NCBI RefSeq assembly: GCF_900476375.1
Contig: NZ_UPPP01000052.1
Span: 1 to 64,000 of the forward strand
Length of the DNA stretch: 64,000 bases
From: Allolucifera butyrica
Lineage (GTDB): Bacteria > Bacillota > Negativicutes > Sporomusales > UPPP01
Direction: 5' to 3'
In this document: positions 61,676 through 64,000 of the stretch, piece after piece
How the letters are laid out: the number at the start of each line of letters is the position of its first letter
How positions within the stretch are numbered: the stretch's first letter is position 1
Translations under genes and position numbers: made by a program
The notes under the pieces: model-generated
Seen by the model: only the letters and a program-made list of their open reading frames with translations
Told to the model about the DNA's origin: nothing
Database searches by the model: none

Positions 61676-62794
61676 CTATACCACCATTCCTTTGCGGACT
61701 ACCAGGGGAAAATTAATTTCTCCCCGTAGCTTTTTGCCGGCTGTTATATACACTTCCTTATCGCAGATCATGTTTTCCAGAGCGGCATTTTCACCGACAT
61801 CCACCTTTTGCATAAGAATGCTGTTTCTGATTACTGCCCCCTTATGGACTTTTACCGCCCGGAATAAAATACTGTTCTCGACTTGCCCTTCAATAACACT
61901 GCCGTCGGCAATCAAGGATTTTTTAACGCGGGAAGTATCCTTGTATCTAGCCGGCGCCTCATCCTTCACCTTGGTGTAAATCAGTCCGGGGCGAGTAAAT
62001 AAATTACGCCAGATATCGGTCTCCAGGAGGGCCATACTCTGCTGATAATAACTCCGTACCGAGTGGATGCGGGCCATATAGCCTTCGTGGGCATACCCGA
62101 GAACTTTAAATTGGTCCAGATTCCGCATAATTCCGTCGCGGACAAAATCACTGCCGCCGCGGGAAATGGCGGCATCGATCAGATTTAGCAGCACAGCCTT
62201 CTCCATAATATACATTCCCATGGCAATGTTGTGACTGATAATTCGCAAAGGGTGCAGTTCCATGCCGGTAACCCTGCCGTCCGCCGCAATCTTAACGGAT
62301 GTGCAGTTCATAAAATCAGCATCCGGCAGCATTGTTTTATACAGCAGAGTCACATCCGCCTTTTGTTGCAAATGATACTGAAATACGGGCCGGAAATCCA
62401 TATTGGCAATCATATTGCTGGAACCGATAATCACATACTTCTGCCGGCTTTTTTGAATATAATCAAAATGAGTATAAAAATGACGCAGATCACCCGGCAT
62501 AATCCCGCTGTTAGAGTGGGAATGGCCGGGCGGCAACAAAAATAAACCGTCCCGCTTCCTGGCCAGGTCCCATTCCTTGCCTGAACGAAGGTGGTCCATC
62601 AGCGAACGGTCATTTTCCTTTTTCACAAGGATCCCTACATTAGGAATACCGGAATTGATCATATTGGATAAAATAAAATCGATTAAGCGGTAGCGGCCGC
62701 CAAACGGTACGGCGGCTACCGGCCGATGCTCGGTCAACTCCCGGAAAAATTCTTCTTCCTCATTAAGATTAATAATACCCATGACGTCTTTCAC
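61676..62794 (-). CDS. glgD: GlgD, non-catalytic ADP-glucose pyrophosphorylase subunit, copy 3
   Basis: A 372-residue GlgD homologue, the same length as copy 1. The start is a GTG that shares the bases GTGA with the glgC3 stop, so the protein begins [14 protein letters not shown], matching copy 1 ([13 protein letters not shown]). An upstream in-frame TTG is open but unlikely. No GGxGSRL loop. Beta-helix: [19 protein letters not shown]. Confidence 0.93.
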   Translation of the reverse strand: MKDVMGIINLNEEEEFFRELTEHRPVAAVPFGGRYRLIDFILSNMINSGIPNVGILVKKENDRSLMDHLRSGKEWDLARKRDGLFLLPPGHSHSNSGIMPGDLRHFYTHFDYIQKSRQKYVIIGSSNMIANMDFRPVFQYHLQQKADVTLLYKTMLPDADFMNCTSVKIAADGRVTGMELHPLRIISHNIAMGMYIMEKAVLLNLIDAAISRGGSDFVRDGIMRNLDQFKVLGYAHEGYMARIHSVRSYYQQSMALLETDIWRNLFTRPGLIYTKVKDEAPARYKDTSRVKKSLIADGSVIEGQVENSILFRAVKVHKGAVIRNSILMQKVDVGENAALENMICDKEVYITAGKKLRGEINFPLVVRKGMVV

Positions 62795-63948
62795 GCTTCC
62801 CTGCTCCCTTCCCGGCAAATCCTGGCACCTTCCTCAATGACCGCGATAGGCATGGCAGCAATTTCCGAACCCACCCTACATCCTTCTTCCACAACGCTCC
62901 TGCGTCCCACAATGGCCCGGATCACCTGCGCGCCGGCACCAATGCGGGCATATGGCATTACTACCGAATCTTTAACCGTAGCTTCCGGACCGATTTGTAC
63001 GCCGGGAAACAATACCGAGCGCTCCACTGTCCCCTGCACCAGGCAGCCTTCACCAATCAATGAACAAGCGATCTTAGCGGTTTCGGCTACAAAATGGGGC
63101 GGACGGGCTGAATTGACGGAATAAATAGGCCAGGCAGGGTCATAAAGATCCAATTGAGATTCATCCTTTAACAGGTCCATATTGGCCTCCCAAAAGCTCT
63201 CCACCGTCCCCACGTCTTTCCAGTAGCCGTCGAAATGATAGGCGTTCAAAACTCTTCCGTCGAAAAGCATTTTGGGAATTATGTTCTTGCCAAAATCGTG
63301 GCTCGACTGTTTGTCCTGGACATCTTCCTGCAAATAATGCCGCAAAACGTCCCAGGTAAAAATATATACCCCCATTGACGCCAGATTGCTTTGGGGGCTT
63401 TGGGGCTTTTCCGCAAATTCCCTGATTCTTCCGTCCGGCCCGGCATTCATAATTCCAAAACGGGATGCTTCCTCCCAGGGCACTTCAATTACGGCAATCG
63501 TCGCCTCTGCCCGGCTTTCCTTATGGTAATCCAGCATAAGGGAATAATCCATCTTGTAAATGTGGTCCCCGGACAAAACCAGTACATACTCAGGCCGAAA
63601 TAATTCGAGAAAATTCATGTTTTGACAGATGGCATCGGCAGTGCCGCGGTACCACTCACCCCCTTTATCTTTTAAATAAGGAGGCAATACAAAAACACCG
63701 CCGTTCTTCCGGTCCAGATCCCAGGAAGTACCGATTCCAATATAAGAATGCAGCGTCAACGGCTGATACTGGGTCAATACGCCAACCGTATCAAGGCCCG
63801 AATTGTAACAATTACTCAGGGCAAAATCAATAATCCGGTATTTACCGCCAAACGGCACGGCCGGTTTCGCCAGTCTCCGGGTAAGACATCCCAGTCTGCT
63901 GCCTTGACCGCCTGCCAATAACATAGCCACACACTCTTTTCTGAGCAT
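62791..63948 (-). CDS. glgC: Glucose-1-phosphate adenylyltransferase, copy 3
   Basis: A 385-residue enzyme with [33 protein letters not shown] and [19 protein letters not shown]. It is close to copy 1 (both have [16 protein letters not shown]). AAAGGGAGCGG precedes the ATG. It is coupled to glgD3 by a GTGA overlap. Only 52 bp of upstream sequence remain in the window, so whether a glgB3 precedes it cannot be seen. Confidence 0.95.
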   Translation of the reverse strand: MLRKECVAMLLAGGQGSRLGCLTRRLAKPAVPFGGKYRIIDFALSNCYNSGLDTVGVLTQYQPLTLHSYIGIGTSWDLDRKNGGVFVLPPYLKDKGGEWYRGTADAICQNMNFLELFRPEYVLVLSGDHIYKMDYSLMLDYHKESRAEATIAVIEVPWEEASRFGIMNAGPDGRIREFAEKPQSPQSNLASMGVYIFTWDVLRHYLQEDVQDKQSSHDFGKNIIPKMLFDGRVLNAYHFDGYWKDVGTVESFWEANMDLLKDESQLDLYDPAWPIYSVNSARPPHFVAETAKIACSLIGEGCLVQGTVERSVLFPGVQIGPEATVKDSVVMPYARIGAGAQVIRAIVGRRSVVEEGCRVGSEIAAMPIAVIEEGARICREGSREA

Positions 63949-64000
63949 ACCGCTCCCTTTTCCCCTTTCTCATGGTTGGAATTGTTACTATCATGCATAT

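Noticed and set aside
63949-64000. End of a third glgB
   Set aside because: Only 52 bases are available and they show no match to a GlgB C-terminus; the gene may still lie beyond the window.

Overview
The window looks like chromosome of an endospore-forming, diderm Firmicute, most likely a Negativicutes member of the Sporomusa/Pelosinus type. This is an inference from gene content. Strong GGAGG-type ribosome sites, an FMN riboswitch, a T-box, Rrf2 regulators and a Spo0E-like protein are Firmicute traits, while a TolC-type outer-membrane channel with a MacA/MacB pump needs an outer membrane. Cytochrome bd with its CydDC exporter, a Fe/Mn superoxide dismutase and a ferritin-like protein suggest an anaerobe that copes with oxygen. 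I saw no rRNA, tRNA, CRISPR array, transposase or prophage structural gene.

Layout. 0-13 kb is a housekeeping and accessory mix: ABC-F ATPase, phosphoribosyltransferase, aldo/keto reductase, TauE exporter, a DapF homologue lacking both catalytic cysteines, GNAT, AraC regulator, polysaccharide deacetylase, Rrf2/nitroreductase pair, zinc-ribbon membrane protein, metallo-beta-lactamase-fold hydrolase and Spo0E-like protein. 12.7-20.9 kb is an envelope-stress module: a three-repeat secreted protein, histidine kinase, response regulator, and TolC-MacA-MacB. The secreted-protein gene and the efflux operon share an almost identical promoter box (two TGTAACA repeats 11 bp apart). 21.3-28.3 kb is the rrf2-cydABDC operon with a clear promoter and operator, plus a rubredoxin-domain membrane protein. 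28.4-29.2 kb is a RibU-type riboflavin transporter under an FMN riboswitch.

29.2-37.4 kb is a full glycogen operon in the order glgB-glgC-glgD-glgA-glgP, read leftward. 37.7-40.0 kb is a three-gene homocysteine-biosynthesis cluster. 40.2-48.6 kb holds a methyltransferase, ferritin-like protein, SOD, threonine dehydratase under a T-box, a sigma-54 activator, a Crp/Fnr regulator, an amidase and a divergent pair of small HTH regulators. 48.7-59.1 kb is a second glycogen operon (glgB-glgC-glgD-glgP) ending in a rare-looking fusion of a GH13 amylase and a GH77 4-alpha-glucanotransferase. 59.2-63.9 kb is a third set (glgC-glgD-glgP) that runs to the window edge. Only one glycogen synthase is present against three phosphorylases and three GlgC/GlgD pairs.

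The least explained signal is in intergenic DNA. A dispersed palindromic element of up to 155 bp with inverted ends (about 8.9, 10.4, 21.0 and 48.1 kb) lies at two loci inside a larger repeated cassette. A third copy of that cassette, at 40.1 kb, lacks the palindrome and looks like an empty site. A second palindrome family occurs at 10.6 and 16.4 kb. These look like MITE/REP-type elements that carry terminators and tend to lie just downstream of genes.
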